A DNA stretch of 6,673 nt from Acidimicrobiales bacterium. GTDB lineage: Bacteria > Actinomycetota > Acidimicrobiia > Acidimicrobiales > Ilumatobacteraceae. The notes under the pieces were generated by a model. The model did no database searches. It worked only from the letters and a program-made list of their open reading frames with translations, and was not told where the DNA came from. Made by a program: the position numbers and the translations under genes. The stretch spans positions 1 through 6,673 of the forward strand of contig JAURHL010000111.1 of NCBI GenBank assembly GCA_030833305.1, read 5' to 3'. Positions 6,260 through 6,673 of the stretch are shown piece after piece. Within the stretch, counting starts at the first letter, position 1. Every line of letters starts with the position of its first letter.

Positions 6260-6289
6260 ACCCTACCGACCCGCGTCGCGGGCCCGCAA
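6260..6289 (-). promoter_or_regulatory. Candidate leuA leader promoter
   Basis: TTGCGG (6289-6284) and TAGGGT (6265-6260) are separated by 18 bases. The -10 fits the actinobacterial TAnnnT pattern. The first well-placed purine downstream is G at 6252, the first base of the leader-peptide GTG, so the message would be leaderless. The -35 lies within the large inverted repeat at 6274-6310. Confidence 0.6.
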
Positions 6290-6310
6290 CGCATTGATGG
6301 GCCCGCGACG
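6274..6310. repeat. Perfect 12-bp inverted repeat over the leuA promoter -35 region
   Basis: CGTCGCGGGCCC (6274-6285) and GGGCCCGCGACG (6299-6310) are exact inverted copies separated by 13 bases. Relative to the predicted leader start at 6252 the repeat spans about -22 to -58 and includes the -35 box. It could be a binding site for a dimeric regulator. Alternatively, as RNA it could form a very stable hairpin that ends or protects the transcript of the 62-residue gene upstream; no T-tract follows on either strand. Confidence 0.7.
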
Positions 6311-6382
6311 TGTTCGTGGGTACGACGAAGCCTCGCGAGCCGCAACTCACGGAGGAAACGACGAGACGACGGCGTGAAAGCG

Positions 6383-6571
6383 CTAGTCGACGGGGACGGC
6401 GGTGAGGCTGGCCAGCTCGGCGTCGAGCAGCTGAGCCTCGACTTCGGCGATGACCGCCTGCCAGTCGTACCCGATGCCCTTGCCGGGGTAGGCGGGCATC
6501 GCGGTGGTACTGGGCGACATATTGACCGTGGTGTGGGTCTGCGAGTTCGCAGGGGTCGAGTTGGTGTTCAT
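6383..6571 (-). CDS. Small acidic protein of unknown function (62 aa)
   Basis: I do not recognise this protein. Residues 1-25 are rich in Thr, Ser, Asn and Pro and look disordered. A Y-P-G-K-G-I-G-Y turn follows at 28-35, and residues 37-57 form a likely amphipathic helix containing E-V-E-A-Q-L-L-D-A-E-L. There are six Asp/Glu, one Lys and no Arg, so it is acidic; it has no Cys, signal peptide or membrane span. Reality of the gene is supported by GGGAGGT (6579-6585) 7 bases before the ATG, a candidate promoter upstream, and third codon positions that are G or C in 57 of 62 codons. An in-frame extension to 6622 is basic and lacks a ribosome site, so ATG 6571 is preferred. It lies upstream of the leuA leader in the same direction. 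The short length with a distinct N-terminal segment would allow a peptide precursor or a small regulator, but nothing seen decides this. Confidence 0.7.
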   Translation of the reverse strand: MNTNSTPANSQTHTTVNMSPSTTAMPAYPGKGIGYDWQAVIAEVEAQLLDAELASLTAVPVD

Positions 6572-6578
6572 GGTTCGG

Positions 6579-6585
6579 ACCTCCC
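6579..6585 (-). promoter_or_regulatory. Ribosome binding site of the 62-aa gene
   Basis: GGGAGGT sits 7 bases before ATG 6571. It is the strongest Shine-Dalgarno in the window and decides the start of the small reading frame. Confidence 0.75.
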
Positions 6586-6634
6586 GGTGAATATGTCGTG
6601 GTTGATGTGATCGCCGTTGCAAACGGACTGCGGA

Positions 6635-6663
6635 ACCATAACGATCGAGACCCCCCCTGTCTA
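6635..6663 (-). promoter_or_regulatory. Candidate promoter of the 62-aa gene
   Basis: TAGACA (6663-6658) and TATGGT (6640-6635) are separated by exactly 17 bases. Transcription would begin near 6628, leaving an untranslated leader of about 55-60 bases. The spacer contains a run of seven G residues (6651-6657), whose length sets the distance between the two boxes. Confidence 0.5.
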
Positions 6664-6673
6664 CGCAATCCGG

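Noticed and set aside
6572..6622. 17-residue extension of the 62-aa protein
   Set aside because: It is basic and unlike the rest of the protein, and it includes the strong Shine-Dalgarno for ATG 6571.

Overview
The window looks like high-GC chromosomal DNA from an actinobacterium. Three things point that way: the long three-domain SerA, the long 'DLRDGNQ' LeuA of the mycobacterial/corynebacterial type, and an apparently leaderless GTG-initiated leader transcript with a TAnnnT -10 box. A lineage outside the well-studied mycobacteria and streptomycetes, for example Acidimicrobiia, is possible, but this is inference and cannot be settled from the sequence alone. The genes are mostly housekeeping. 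No mobile element, CRISPR array, tRNA or rRNA was seen.

Layout. 1-429 (-): 5' part of a GNAT acetyltransferase, cut by the window edge. 426-1589 (-): an unrecognised polytopic membrane protein that overlaps the GNAT gene by 4 bases (ATGA). 1590-1698: a 109-base divergent intergenic region. 1699-3264 (+): serA. 3265-3267: a three-base gap between convergent genes; this gap and both stop codons lie in a perfect palindrome. 3268-4080 (-): pyrF. 4090-4281 (-): a small [3Fe-4S]-type ferredoxin. 4356-6107 (-): leuA. 6108-6382: leuA leader and promoter region. 6383-6571 (-): a 62-residue acidic protein of unknown function with its own candidate promoter.

How the parts work together. leuA, the ferredoxin gene and pyrF lie in one direction with gaps of 74 and 9 bases and no visible terminator between them, so they can be read as one transcript. 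Ahead of leuA is what appears to be a complete transcription attenuator: a candidate promoter (TTGCGG-N18-TAGGGT), a 10-codon leucine-rich leader peptide whose GTG is at the predicted transcription start (M-T-F-L-T-G-L-L-L-M), a 9-bp hairpin directly after its stop codon, and a strong intrinsic terminator with six T residues 52 bases before the leuA start. This would tie leucine synthesis, and possibly the downstream ferredoxin and pyrF, to charged tRNA-Leu supply. A perfect 12-bp inverted repeat covers the -35 box of this promoter.

The most notable items are the leaderless leucine attenuator, the 12-bp inverted repeat over its promoter, the uncharacterised 62-residue protein just upstream, the ferredoxin with no visible redox partner, and the shared palindromic stop region of serA and pyrF.
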